Positions 34,517-43,105 of a stretch of 64,000 nt of DNA are shown here, one piece after another. A program made the translations under genes and the position numbers. Below the pieces are notes generated by a model. The model had not been told where the DNA came from. It worked only from the letters and a program-made list of their open reading frames with translations, and searched no databases. The DNA comes from Cyclobacteriaceae bacterium (GTDB lineage Bacteria; Bacteroidota; Bacteroidia; Cytophagales; Cyclobacteriaceae), in NCBI GenBank assembly GCA_019694875.1, contig JAIBBC010000001.1, positions 1,054,001 through 1,118,000 of the forward strand, in the 5' to 3' direction. Numbering within the stretch: the first letter of the stretch is position 1; each line of letters opens with the position of its first letter.

Positions 34517-36532
34517 ATGAGAACCCTGACCATACTTTTCTTTCTTGCAATAGGCCTGACAGCTTCCTTTAACGCCAATGCGCAGGATGTCTACCTTTCG
34601 GCCTATAAAAAGTTCTCGGTAAGCTCAACCGATGTAGAAACGATTTCATTTTCAGAAGATTCAAAAATTATTGGCGCAGCTGATAAAAAGGGCAACGTTT
34701 CGCTCATAGAAATAGAGTCTTCAAGCGTTCTCAAAAAAATTCCTGCATCCGGAAAAGTTATCTTCCACGAATTTCTCGACAAGGACAAAAAATTCATTGC
34801 TGTTCGGGCTAACGGACAGTTTTCAACGTATCCGCTTTCTTCTTTCGAGGAAAGCAGGGGCTCTCAAACCTTTCCTTCACTTGTAAATGTCACACTCGAT
34901 CCGAATCAGGTTTACCTGACGGTTCTTGAAAAAAATAATCAGATCGAAGTGTTCGATCTGAAAGCCGGTATGACGCAAACGCGGATTCAGTCATCAGGTG
35001 ATCTGAAGAACGCGTTGTTCCTGGGCTTCGATCGTTTTGGTCAGCAGCTTGCCGCAATCAACAACATAGGCGAAAGTTTTAGCTGGGAATTCATCAATCA
35101 GAAATTTCTACGCGAATTGAAACTTCAAAGTGGGGAGTATTCCGGCTCGCGCTCAGTGATTCATTCCGCATCTGCCAGCAAGGGCTCTGATAATTTTGTT
35201 GTAGGCCTTCAGGAAGTGTTTATTCCGAAAGGTGGTTTGCAACCCGGCCGTCAGCCGGAACGCAGAAATATGTTAATCGCGTATGACTGGACCACCGGTC
35301 AGGAGAAGAAGCGTGTTGCGCTCCGCTACCGCCCCGATGGATTGGCGATGGGACCAACGGCCTCAACGTTATTTTATTACAGCAGCGATTCGCGCAACAT
35401 CTTTGTCGTTAACCTTGATAAAGGGGAAGTAAACGAAAGTGTTTCTGTTGATGAACGTCCCAGTTCCATTACACTGTCGGATGATGGAAGCATACTCGCG
35501 GTAGGTACCGTGAGCGGAATGATTTACCTCTACGAAGTTGTGCGGAACAACCCCGCTGAAATCAGAATTACAACACCAACAATTAATCGCAACTACGGAG
35601 AGCAGTTGATTCAGGGCACCTCCGTTACCGTGGAAGGGAAAGTTGAAGGGACCGACCGCATGGCGCAGGTACTGATCAACGATCAAAGGGCTGAATTAAA
35701 TCCTGACGGCACTTTCAAAGGGATTGTAAACCTTGTGCCCGGCAAAAACCGTGTGCGCGTGGCAGCACAAAACACACAGTCGCAAGTCATAAGCAAAGAC
35801 CTTTATTTAAACAGCGAGCCTGCCCGGCAAAAGCCAGCAACAAAGGAAAATTCAGTGCAATACAATAAGCGTATCGCACTGGTGATTGGTAATGCCGACT
35901 ATACAGCTGCCAGCAAACTTAAAAACACACTCAACGATGCCAAAGCGATGACAGCAACACTCAAAGGCCTGGGCTTTGATGTTACTACCATTGAAAACGG
36001 GAACTACGAAACGATTAAAAATGCCATCTATGCATTTGGCGACCGTATTCAGGATGTTGACGTTTCACTTTTCTTTTACGCAGGTCATGGAATTGAAGTG
36101 GATGGTGCCAACTATCTTGTGCCGGTAGATGCCGACATCCAGTCGCATTTGGATGTAAAGCAAAAGTGCATTCCGCTTTCAGGTGTTTCCAATACGATGG
36201 AGTTTGCGAACGATGAAGGTCTTAACATGATTATTCTGGACGCATGCCGTAACAATCCCTTCCCGGCCGGGAAACGCGGAGGTACAGGTCTTGCAAGGAT
36301 TAATGCTCCAAGCGGAACACTAATTGCTTATGCGACCGATCCGGGCTCTGTAGCGTCCGATGGCGATGGAACAAACGGTCTTTACACAGGCGAACTCATC
36401 AAGCAATTAAAAATCTCTCAGCGTATTGAAGACATTTTCATGCACACCCGCAACAACGTTGAACAGCTTTCCGGTGGCAAACAGCGTCCGTGGGAAGAAG
36501 CGAGACTAAAAGGAATATTCTACCTGAAGTAA
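34517..36532 (+). CDS. Exported propeller-caspase protein (peptidase C14 family) 2
   Basis: I chose the ATG at 34517 (671 residues), which starts a signal peptide ending NANAQ. The architecture repeats protein 1: propeller (about 25-340; TISFSEDSKIIGAADKKGNVSLIEI), Ig-like domain (about 345-435) and caspase domain (about 450-670). The dyad is intact, with H524 (FFYAGHG) and C577 (ILDACRNNPF). The caspase start (NKRIALVIGNADY) is canonical. It should be a secreted or periplasmic cysteine protease, possibly gated by its propeller. A terminator lies directly upstream, so its promoter position is unclear. Confidence 0.87.
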   Translation: MRTLTILFFLAIGLTASFNANAQDVYLSAYKKFSVSSTDVETISFSEDSKIIGAADKKGNVSLIEIESSSVLKKIPASGKVIFHEFLDKDKKFIAVRANGQFSTYPLSSFEESRGSQTFPSLVNVTLDPNQVYLTVLEKNNQIEVFDLKAGMTQTRIQSSGDLKNALFLGFDRFGQQLAAINNIGESFSWEFINQKFLRELKLQSGEYSGSRSVIHSASASKGSDNFVVGLQEVFIPKGGLQPGRQPERRNMLIAYDWTTGQEKKRVALRYRPDGLAMGPTASTLFYYSSDSRNIFVVNLDKGEVNESVSVDERPSSITLSDDGSILAVGTVSGMIYLYEVVRNNPAEIRITTPTINRNYGEQLIQGTSVTVEGKVEGTDRMAQVLINDQRAELNPDGTFKGIVNLVPGKNRVRVAAQNTQSQVISKDLYLNSEPARQKPATKENSVQYNKRIALVIGNADYTAASKLKNTLNDAKAMTATLKGLGFDVTTIENGNYETIKNAIYAFGDRIQDVDVSLFFYAGHGIEVDGANYLVPVDADIQSHLDVKQKCIPLSGVSNTMEFANDEGLNMIILDACRNNPFPAGKRGGTGLARINAPSGTLIAYATDPGSVASDGDGTNGLYTGELIKQLKISQRIEDIFMHTRNNVEQLSGGKQRPWEEARLKGIFYLK

Positions 36533-36533
36533 T

Positions 36534-36902
36534 TTACTTCATTACGAGCTCGATCAACTCTTTCTGTACGTTCCAGTCTTTGGCAAGCTTAAGCATGGCA
36601 GTTGCCTCCATTTCGGTAACGTAACCTTTCAGGTTGTTCGATTGCCAAACCATGTTGATAAGTTCGGTGCGCTTATCTTTCGGGTAGTCGGCAATAATCT
36701 CGTTCAGATATTCGCGTGCGCGCTCAAAGGAAGTGATATAATCTTTCTCAATAAACTTCAGAGCCCATTTGTATTCTTCATGGGCGTCAAGTGAATCGGC
36801 AGTTTTTTCAAGGTCAATCCGTTCAGCTTCATCCAGTCCGTGATAGTAGAAAATCACCGACTTCAGCAGCATGTATACCTTCTTCTCTTCTTGCGATCTC
36901 AT
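36534..36902 (-). CDS. TerB-like small protein
   Basis: This 122-residue soluble helical protein has no signal. The central and C-terminal parts (KRTELINMVWQSNNLKGYVTEMEATAMLKLAKDWNV) resemble the TerB/DjlA-type helical fold, with an acidic helix, but the metal-binding Asp residues of true TerB are not clear. Function is unknown. Its stop is one base from the convergent caspase gene, and it may be co-transcribed with the cyclase and hemW genes, which read the same way upstream. Confidence 0.6.
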   Translation of the reverse strand: MRSQEEKKVYMLLKSVIFYYHGLDEAERIDLEKTADSLDAHEEYKWALKFIEKDYITSFERAREYLNEIIADYPKDKRTELINMVWQSNNLKGYVTEMEATAMLKLAKDWNVQKELIELVMK

Positions 36903-36921
36903 GTGGGGTTGTGCCCCGAAA

Positions 36922-37680
36922 TTACAAAACTTCTGTCAGCTTGTATAAAACAGGCTTTGAAGGACTGGCATCCATTTCGAGGCTGGTGATCTGTAAATTC
37001 AGGAGGTAGAGCCCGTCTTCAACCGCCTGATCAACATAAATGAGTTCCGTAATTGTGCTGCCTTTGCGGATGGAACCCGGAAACTTCCAAAACGCTTTGT
37101 GCGCCAGTAACTTGCCTTCGTCCGATTCGCGGTCAATGCTCGGAAGATCAATCAGTAAATGTAAAACACCTGAATCCGCAAAGTATTGAGCTGCTTCATG
37201 ATGCAGATACGGTGGATTCGTGCCGGAATATTGAGCAGTTTTTTTTGATTCGTTGTTGGGCAGCGTGCGAATGACGATTGCTTGTGCAGATTTGTGTTTG
37301 ATTCTGTCAACAACGGATTGACGTGTAATGACATGATCACCAGTTGAAGCAATTTCAGGTGTGACGGATATTAATTCCGCAACAAAATGAAATTCAGTAA
37401 GGCATTGGTTGATGGTTGCATTATCGGCAGAAATGTGTCCGTAACATTCGGTATGTGTGCCATTACCATGGGGTGTTACAATAAGCTTTTGATAATTCAC
37501 ACTTCCGCCCTCATTCACACTTCCAACAAAATCCCCTGAACGAATCGTTTCCATTTTAACGGGTTCGGCCCAGTAACAATTGGGATTTTCCGAGCCTGCC
37601 TTTAACGGTAACGAAATATCATAGCCTTTGCTTAGATCAGCTTTGAATGGACGATTGTTAAAACGTATGTCGGCAATCAT
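36922..37680 (-). CDS. Cyclase-family hydrolase (kynurenine formamidase-like fold)
   Basis: This 252-residue protein has the metal-binding motif of the cyclase/KynB superfamily in the form HGNGTHTECYGHI, with Glu where many members have Asp, and a matching late His/Glu region. Family members are metal-dependent amidohydrolases, including kynurenine formamidase and isatin hydrolase. The substrate here is unclear, because no tryptophan catabolism genes are near. Its start overlaps the end of hemW by 4 bases, so the two are translationally coupled. Confidence 0.8.
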   Translation of the reverse strand: MIADIRFNNRPFKADLSKGYDISLPLKAGSENPNCYWAEPVKMETIRSGDFVGSVNEGGSVNYQKLIVTPHGNGTHTECYGHISADNATINQCLTEFHFVAELISVTPEIASTGDHVITRQSVVDRIKHKSAQAIVIRTLPNNESKKTAQYSGTNPPYLHHEAAQYFADSGVLHLLIDLPSIDRESDEGKLLAHKAFWKFPGSIRKGSTITELIYVDQAVEDGLYLLNLQITSLEMDASPSKPVLYKLTEVL

Positions 37681-38804
37681 GTTAAGAAAAGATCGGATGA
37701 GATTTTATCTGCAAATAACTTTCCGGCTTTCGTTAATTTCAATACACCGTCATCAAATGTGACGAATTGCTTTTCCAAAAGTTCGGAAAGGTAATTTTTG
37801 TTTTCAGTAAGTAAGTCGTAACCGTACGTTTGTTTCAAAAACGAAAGATCAGTTCCCCACGATGTACGCAACGATGTGAGAATGTATTCATTAATCCGGT
37901 TTTCGCGCGACAGAATCTCTTTTTCAAAGGGAATGGCATCTGAATTAAGCGCCTTTAGGTAAAGATGATTGTTTGTAATGTTGTACTGTCTGCTTTCGCC
38001 ATTGAACGAATGTGCACTCGGGCCAACACCAAGATAGTTAACCCCGCGCCAATAGCTGCTGTTATGTTTCGAGTGAAACCCGGGCTTCGCAAAATTTGAA
38101 ATTTCATAATGTTCATATCCGGCTGCCGGGAGCATTTCCATCAGCATTTCCAAATGCCTTGCTGCCACTTCATCAGATTGTAGATTTAGCTTTCCGGTTG
38201 CGGCCCATTTGCCAAAAACAGTTTTAGGTTCGATCGTTAACGAATAACAGGAGATGTGTTCCGGATGCAGATTGATCGCTTGCGCGATGTCGCGCCTCCA
38301 GTCATCCATAGTTTCTCCCGGCAGGGCGTACATCAGATCAATCGTGATATTATCGAAACCTGCTTCGCGTGCATCGTTGAAACTTCTGATGGCAGACGCT
38401 TCATCGTGAATGCGATTTAAAGATTTTAACCGTTCTGTATTGAACGTCTGTATGCCGATACTCAATCGGTTAAGCCCGATTGATTTGAGTTGCGATAATT
38501 TTTCACGTGTGAGATCATCCGGATTGGCTTCAAGCGTGATTTCAGCATGGGGAGATACGGAGTAATGCGATCGGATCGTTCCAAACAATAAACTAAGCTC
38601 AACTGCTGTAAGCAACGAAGGCGTTCCGCCACCCAGGTAAATGGTGTCGATAGCTTCTCCCTGCAAATAATCCTTTTGCAGCGTCAGTTCTTTTGCAATG
38701 GCCTTGATCAATTGTGGTTTTACATCCTGATTGACCGAGAAGTGAAAGTCACAATAGTAGCATGCTTGTCTGCAAAAAGGAATATGAATGTAAATGCCAG
38801 CCAT
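37677..38804 (-). CDS. hemW: Radical SAM heme chaperone HemW-like
   Basis: This 375-residue protein has the radical SAM cluster motif C11-x3-C15-x2-C18 (PFCRQACYYCDFHF), a GGGTPSLL glycine motif, and a C-terminal HemN-type domain. Its length (~375) and early Cys motif match HemW, which binds heme, rather than the longer coproporphyrinogen dehydrogenase HemN. HemW inserts heme into respiratory proteins. A hemD-like gene lies on the opposite strand nearby. The gene is divergent from the DUF4271 gene. Confidence 0.88.
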   Translation of the reverse strand: MAGIYIHIPFCRQACYYCDFHFSVNQDVKPQLIKAIAKELTLQKDYLQGEAIDTIYLGGGTPSLLTAVELSLLFGTIRSHYSVSPHAEITLEANPDDLTREKLSQLKSIGLNRLSIGIQTFNTERLKSLNRIHDEASAIRSFNDAREAGFDNITIDLMYALPGETMDDWRRDIAQAINLHPEHISCYSLTIEPKTVFGKWAATGKLNLQSDEVAARHLEMLMEMLPAAGYEHYEISNFAKPGFHSKHNSSYWRGVNYLGVGPSAHSFNGESRQYNITNNHLYLKALNSDAIPFEKEILSRENRINEYILTSLRTSWGTDLSFLKQTYGYDLLTENKNYLSELLEKQFVTFDDGVLKLTKAGKLFADKISSDLFLT

Positions 38805-38845
38805 TTAAAGTGTTTCAAAAATACGGTTTTGTTATCCGATCGTGA

Positions 38846-38853
38846 TAATTTTG
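38846..38853 (+). promoter_or_regulatory. Possible -7 element for DUF4271-hemD
   Basis: TAATTTTG is an exact TAnnTTTG match and ends 7 bases before the ATG at 38861, implying an extremely short or absent leader. A TTTTG run lies 14 bases upstream, which is closer than usual. Confidence 0.4.
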
Positions 38854-38860
38854 GCAGAAT

Positions 38861-39952
38861 ATGAGAATTGCGCTGTTTGTCGTTCTGGTTTGCCTTACTC
38901 ACACATTGTCCGCACAATGGGTTGTAAAAAAAGATTTGCGCGATACATGGATGACGAGCGACAGCACGGTTTACAAGCCCTATCAATCCGATAACAATCC
39001 GGCAACCGTTTATATCTCGATTCCGGTAAAAACTTTTAAGACTGATTATTTCGTTGTTAAATCAACAAATCCTTTGTCGATTCTTTTAAATGGCTCTGTT
39101 GTGTTGGATAAAGTCAGCGAAGTCAGGCTTTCCATCGACAGTCTTGCCGCACGGTATCCTTCTCCTGAGTTTTTCATTTCGCTCCATAGCGAAACCCCGT
39201 TATCGAACAGCAATCTTCAAACCTACATAGCCGCTAATGTTCTTCATCAGGCAACGGCACCGGAAGAATCGTATTTAAAAACCAAAACGATTTTCCGCGA
39301 CTTTTCCATTACAGCAACATTGGTATTGATTATTTTTTTAGTGAGCATCATCAGGCTTAACCCTGGCCTTTCGGCAGATTATTTTTCCATCCGGAAACTA
39401 TTTTCCAATCGCGAAAGCGAAGACGATCATTATTACTACCGCGTTACCAGTGCAACAATTTTGTTTTATGTTTTCACCAGTTTAATGGCTGCACTTTTTT
39501 TTATGATTATTATCCGGTTTACAGGCGTCCGGTTTGGCATTGAAGGCATTGCAACAGCTTCTTATGGAACGCTGCTCGTTACCTGGCTTACGGTTAGCAT
39601 GTATGTACTGATCTTTTTATTTGTTAAGATAGTTATCATCTACCTGATCAGTGTTTTATTTGGTATTCGCGAAGTAGCAGGCTACCACTTTTTCAACTTT
39701 GTCAGAATTCTGCTGGTTACACTAGGCATTCTTTCACTCGTTTTATTGATTTATTTTGTTTTGCACGGACAAGGTCAGGCATTTTATAATTTTTTGTTTG
39801 CAACACTTCCGTGGATACTCGGCCTGTGGATTGTACTGGGGTTTTTTAAACTTGCATCACGCGTTCGCCACTCCGCTTTCCATTTATTTTCGTACATTTG
39901 TGCCACCGAATTAATACCCTTCTTCATCATAATTGAGGTACTAAATAAGTAG
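38861..39952 (+). CDS. DUF4271-type multi-pass membrane protein
   Basis: This 363-residue protein has a signal-like N-terminus ending LSAQ, an extracytoplasmic N-terminal region of about 120 residues, and then about six hydrophobic helices (residues 145-360). It matches, from memory, the Bacteroidota-specific DUF4271 family, which has no assigned function. Its stop codon is followed with no gap by an in-frame GTG of the HemD-like gene, so they form one operon. The location next to porP-gldKLMN suggests a link with the secretion or envelope machinery, but only by position. Confidence 0.75.
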   Translation: MRIALFVVLVCLTHTLSAQWVVKKDLRDTWMTSDSTVYKPYQSDNNPATVYISIPVKTFKTDYFVVKSTNPLSILLNGSVVLDKVSEVRLSIDSLAARYPSPEFFISLHSETPLSNSNLQTYIAANVLHQATAPEESYLKTKTIFRDFSITATLVLIIFLVSIIRLNPGLSADYFSIRKLFSNRESEDDHYYYRVTSATILFYVFTSLMAALFFMIIIRFTGVRFGIEGIATASYGTLLVTWLTVSMYVLIFLFVKIVIIYLISVLFGIREVAGYHFFNFVRILLVTLGILSLVLLIYFVLHGQGQAFYNFLFATLPWILGLWIVLGFFKLASRVRHSAFHLFSYICATELIPFFIIIEVLNK

Positions 39953-39973
39953 GTGAATTTGTTACGTGCTGAT

Positions 39974-40750
39974 ATGAATGAAAATGTGAACGACAGAATG
40001 CGGAAAGTAAAAAGCATTCTGGTGACGCAAGAAGCCCCTACCGATCAAAATTCTCCATATCTGAAACTGGCAGAGAAATTCAATCTCAAAATTGATTTTC
40101 GTCCTTTTATTGAAGTGCAGCCCGTACCGATCAAAGAATTCAGAAAACAAAAAATCGAAATACTCAACTACACGGCTATTATCTTCACCAGCCGCCATGC
40201 AGTTGACCATTTTTTTCACATCTGCCGCGAGTTAAAAATTGAAATGCCGGCCGACATGAAGTATTTCTGCATCTCAGAACAAACTTCTAATTACCTGCAG
40301 AAGTACATCGTGATCCGTAAACGGAAAATTTTCACAGGTTTGAAAACGGCACAGGATCTTCTGGAGATTTTGAAAAAACATAAGAACGAAAAGTATCTTT
40401 TCCCATGCTCGGATATTCGTAAAAACGACATCCCCGACTTTTTACGGGAAAATGGTTTCGATTTCACCGAGGCGATTATGTACCACACCGTGGCCAGCAA
40501 CCTGTCTGACCTCGAGAATGTCTTTTATGACGTGCTGGCGTTCTTCAGCCCTTCAGGCATTAACTCACTTTTTGTAAACTTTCCTGATTTTAAACAGAAT
40601 AACACCCGCATTGCCGCGTTTGGTCCTACAACCGCCAAAGCCGTAACCGATGCTGGTCTGCTACTCGACATTGAAGCCCCGCTACCCAATGCGCCTTCTA
40701 TGACCGGAGCCCTGGAACTGTACATCAAGAAGGCTAACGGGATTAAATAA
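39974..40750 (+). CDS. hemD: Uroporphyrinogen-III synthase (HemD)-like protein
   Basis: I chose the ATG at 39974 (258 residues); an in-frame GTG at 39953, touching the previous stop, is also possible. The sequence has the two-domain HemD fold: KSILVTQEA at the start, TAIIFTSRHAVDHFF, FPCSDIRKNDIPDFL, and VLAFFSPSGINSLF plus IAAFGPTTAKAVTDAG in the second half. HemD cyclises and inverts ring D of hydroxymethylbilane to make uroporphyrinogen III. HemD sequences are poorly conserved, so the call rests on motif order. No other tetrapyrrole synthesis gene besides hemW is in the window. Confidence 0.78.
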   Translation: MNENVNDRMRKVKSILVTQEAPTDQNSPYLKLAEKFNLKIDFRPFIEVQPVPIKEFRKQKIEILNYTAIIFTSRHAVDHFFHICRELKIEMPADMKYFCISEQTSNYLQKYIVIRKRKIFTGLKTAQDLLEILKKHKNEKYLFPCSDIRKNDIPDFLRENGFDFTEAIMYHTVASNLSDLENVFYDVLAFFSPSGINSLFVNFPDFKQNNTRIAAFGPTTAKAVTDAGLLLDIEAPLPNAPSMTGALELYIKKANGIK

Positions 40751-40811
40751 CTCCTTCATTACTTGGATTTTACTAAGTGTCATTTTTTATTACACTTTAA
40801 TTACACGGCCG

Positions 40812-40843
40812 TTGAAAGTGTCGTAAAAAAGAACTTACTTTAA
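40812..40843 (+). promoter_or_regulatory. Possible promoter for porP
   Basis: TTG (40812-40814), 21 bases, then TACTTTAA (40836-40843), six of eight to TAnnTTTG. The ATG of porP is at 40864. Confidence 0.33.
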
Positions 40844-40863
40844 ATCCTCCTTTTGGTGTTTTG

Positions 40864-41823
40864 ATGTCCAGACTAGGTTTTTATATCATTTTTTGCCTTC
40901 TGACGCTAACCAGTGCGGGTAAGCTATTTGCCCAACAGGATGCCCAATTTTCGCAGTACATGTTCAATTCGCTTTACATTACTCCCGCAGCTGCAGGAGC
41001 TGATGGAGTTTCGCGATTCATGGCCATGCACAGAAGCCAGTGGCTCGGCTACCAGTCTTCGTTTGACGATCGTGGCGCACCCACATCACAGTTCATTTCA
41101 TTTAATGCTCCCATCCACAAATTAAACAGCGGTGCCGGTGGCTACCTCCTTCACGATAAGCTTGGAAACCTGAACAACCTGCAGGTACAGGCGCTTTATG
41201 CCTACCACCTAGGCATCGGAGAAAGCAAGCTCAGCTTCGGTATTAAACTCGGAGTTTTTGCCCAAACTGTTGACGGGGGCGAATATCGCTACATCCAGGA
41301 GGGAGACGATCTGATCATCAACGGTAAAGAAACTCAGGTCCGCCCGGACGTGGCCCTTGGTATGATGTACCGCAACGAGAAATTCTACGCAGGTTTCGGG
41401 GTTAACCACCTTACCAACGCAACCTTCGATTTCGGCAAAAATGGCTCCCGGAACGCCCTTGAAAGACATTTAAACTTCACAGCCGGCTACTACTACGATG
41501 TGAGTTTCGACCTTCAGATTATGCCGACTGTCCTTGTAAAAACGGATTTCAACGAATATTCATTCGATCTCGGAGCGATCGCAACCTACCGGAATACGAT
41601 GTGGGGCGGGTTATCGTTCAGACAATCAGAAGCATTGAATGTGATCCTCGGATATGCCCTTTTAAAGGATAAATCGCTGAAATTGGGCTATTCTATAGAC
41701 ATCGTACTGGTAGATAAACAAGCTAAGAGCGGAAGCTCACATGAACTCATGTTAACCTATGATTTGCCGATAAGCCCGGGTAGCGGTAAAAAGATCATCC
41801 GAACCCCCCGCTACAGGCATTAA
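40864..41823 (+). CDS. porP: T9SS outer-membrane protein PorP/SprF
   Basis: I chose the ATG at 40864 (319 residues; a TTG at 40861 is directly before). A signal peptide ends KLFAQ, followed by the family signature QDAQFSQYMFNSLYITPAAAG, then amphipathic beta-strands forming a barrel that ends at the C-terminus. PorP/SprF proteins connect the type IX machinery, and many family members act in adhesin/filament export. The gene precedes gldK by 131 bases, the usual Bacteroidota order. No fault is visible in the frame. Confidence 0.93.
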   Translation: MSRLGFYIIFCLLTLTSAGKLFAQQDAQFSQYMFNSLYITPAAAGADGVSRFMAMHRSQWLGYQSSFDDRGAPTSQFISFNAPIHKLNSGAGGYLLHDKLGNLNNLQVQALYAYHLGIGESKLSFGIKLGVFAQTVDGGEYRYIQEGDDLIINGKETQVRPDVALGMMYRNEKFYAGFGVNHLTNATFDFGKNGSRNALERHLNFTAGYYYDVSFDLQIMPTVLVKTDFNEYSFDLGAIATYRNTMWGGLSFRQSEALNVILGYALLKDKSLKLGYSIDIVLVDKQAKSGSSHELMLTYDLPISPGSGKKIIRTPRYRH

Positions 41824-41831
41824 GCGACAAA

Positions 41832-41839
41832 TAATTTTG
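41832..41839 (+). promoter_or_regulatory. Possible -7 element for gldK
   Basis: TAATTTTG is an exact TAnnTTTG match, 9 bases after the porP stop. It would give gldK a leader of about 110 bases. No TTG lies at the expected -33 distance. Confidence 0.3.
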
Positions 41840-41954
41840 GTTTTTTTGAGATTTTGTAGAATTTGGTAGGCGATTTTTATAGAAGTGAAGATTCGGGAAC
41901 ACCTTTCTTCCCCCCAAAACATAGACGTACATACTGGAAATTGAACTATAGAAT

Positions 41955-43040
41955 ATGAACAGATCGGTTGCTTCAAAATGTCTTCTCATCCTGGCCGGTG
42001 TCGCTGCAAGCGCGTGTGGTTTATTAGGGCTTGGTGGCAAAAAGAACGATTCACAGGGAGAGTTGGTTGGCGTTCCGGGCCGTGAAGGCTGGGTACTGAC
42101 TGTGCCATACGGTATGGTTCCAATCCCTGCGGGTACATTCCACATGGGTCAGGCAGATGAAGATCCTGCGTCAACCCAAATCAACTACAACAAGCAGGTA
42201 ACGATCGGTTCGTTCTTCATGGACGATACCGAAATCACCAATAACGAGTACCGTCAATTCACCAATTTCTACCTGGTAGATCAGGGTAACATTGAAGGAT
42301 TTGAAACAATTGACGCAGAAACATTCCGTCAGAAGTACTACCCTGACACTACTGCATGGGTAAAAGACTTCGCGCACCACATGGGCGACCCAATCCAGGA
42401 CTATTACTACTGGCACCCGGGTTATGACGACTATCCGGTAGTGGGTATCAACTGGGATGCAGCAACGTATTTCTCAAGCTGGAGAACAGCTTACCTCAAT
42501 GACTACCGCAAGAGCGTGGGAGATTTCCCGATGCCGAATTTCCGCCTGCCTTCAGAAGCTGAGTGGGAATATGCAGCTCGCGGAGGAAGAGACTTGGCCA
42601 AGTATCCTTGGGGTAACCCGTACATCCGTAACGCAAAAGGATGTATGCTCGCGAACTTCAAGCCGGGTCGTGGTAACTTCTACGATGACGGTTTTGCATA
42701 TACCGCACAGGTTATGATGTACTTCCCGAACGACTACGGTTTGTATGATATGGCCGGTAACGTATCGGAGTGGTGCCTTGATGATTTCAACGCTGCTTCA
42801 GTGCCTACTGTGTGGGATTTGAACCCTCAGTATATCGATCCCCGCACCAATCCGGAAAGTCCGAAATACAACGAAAAGATTGCTCCTAAGAAAGTTATCC
42901 GCGGAGGTTCATGGAAAGATGTTGCGTATTACCTGGAAACCGGCACAAGAACATTTGAGTTTAAAGATTCTACCCGTGCTTACATCGGCTTCCGTTGTGC
43001 GATGACACACCTCGGACGCTCATCCGGACGTGAATTTTAA
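41955..43040 (+). CDS. gldK: Gliding motility/T9SS lipoprotein GldK (PorK)
   Basis: This 361-residue lipoprotein has the lipobox Cys at 21 (AASAC). The body is a formylglycine-generating-enzyme-like fold (PAGTFHMGQ, ITNNEYRQFTNFY, RLPSEAEWEYAARGG, GNVSEWCLDDF, IRGGSWKDV, IGFRCAM). GldK uses this fold structurally, and with GldN it forms the large periplasmic ring of the type IX system beneath the outer membrane. It is shorter than the Flavobacterium GldK and P. gingivalis PorK that I recall (over 450 residues). It heads the gldKLMN run. Confidence 0.96.
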   Translation: MNRSVASKCLLILAGVAASACGLLGLGGKKNDSQGELVGVPGREGWVLTVPYGMVPIPAGTFHMGQADEDPASTQINYNKQVTIGSFFMDDTEITNNEYRQFTNFYLVDQGNIEGFETIDAETFRQKYYPDTTAWVKDFAHHMGDPIQDYYYWHPGYDDYPVVGINWDAATYFSSWRTAYLNDYRKSVGDFPMPNFRLPSEAEWEYAARGGRDLAKYPWGNPYIRNAKGCMLANFKPGRGNFYDDGFAYTAQVMMYFPNDYGLYDMAGNVSEWCLDDFNAASVPTVWDLNPQYIDPRTNPESPKYNEKIAPKKVIRGGSWKDVAYYLETGTRTFEFKDSTRAYIGFRCAMTHLGRSSGREF

Positions 43041-43105
43041 TTATTAAGAAACCCTGTTTATCTTTAAAATACTTAACTGAACCGAAAACTTAAACCAATA
43101 CTACA

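Noticed and set aside
37677-38804. HemN (oxygen-independent coproporphyrinogen dehydrogenase)
   Set aside because: The length and layout fit the shorter HemW heme chaperone.
41955-43040. GldK as a true formylglycine-generating enzyme
   Set aside because: The fold is shared, but its operon neighbours and lipoprotein signal identify it as GldK.
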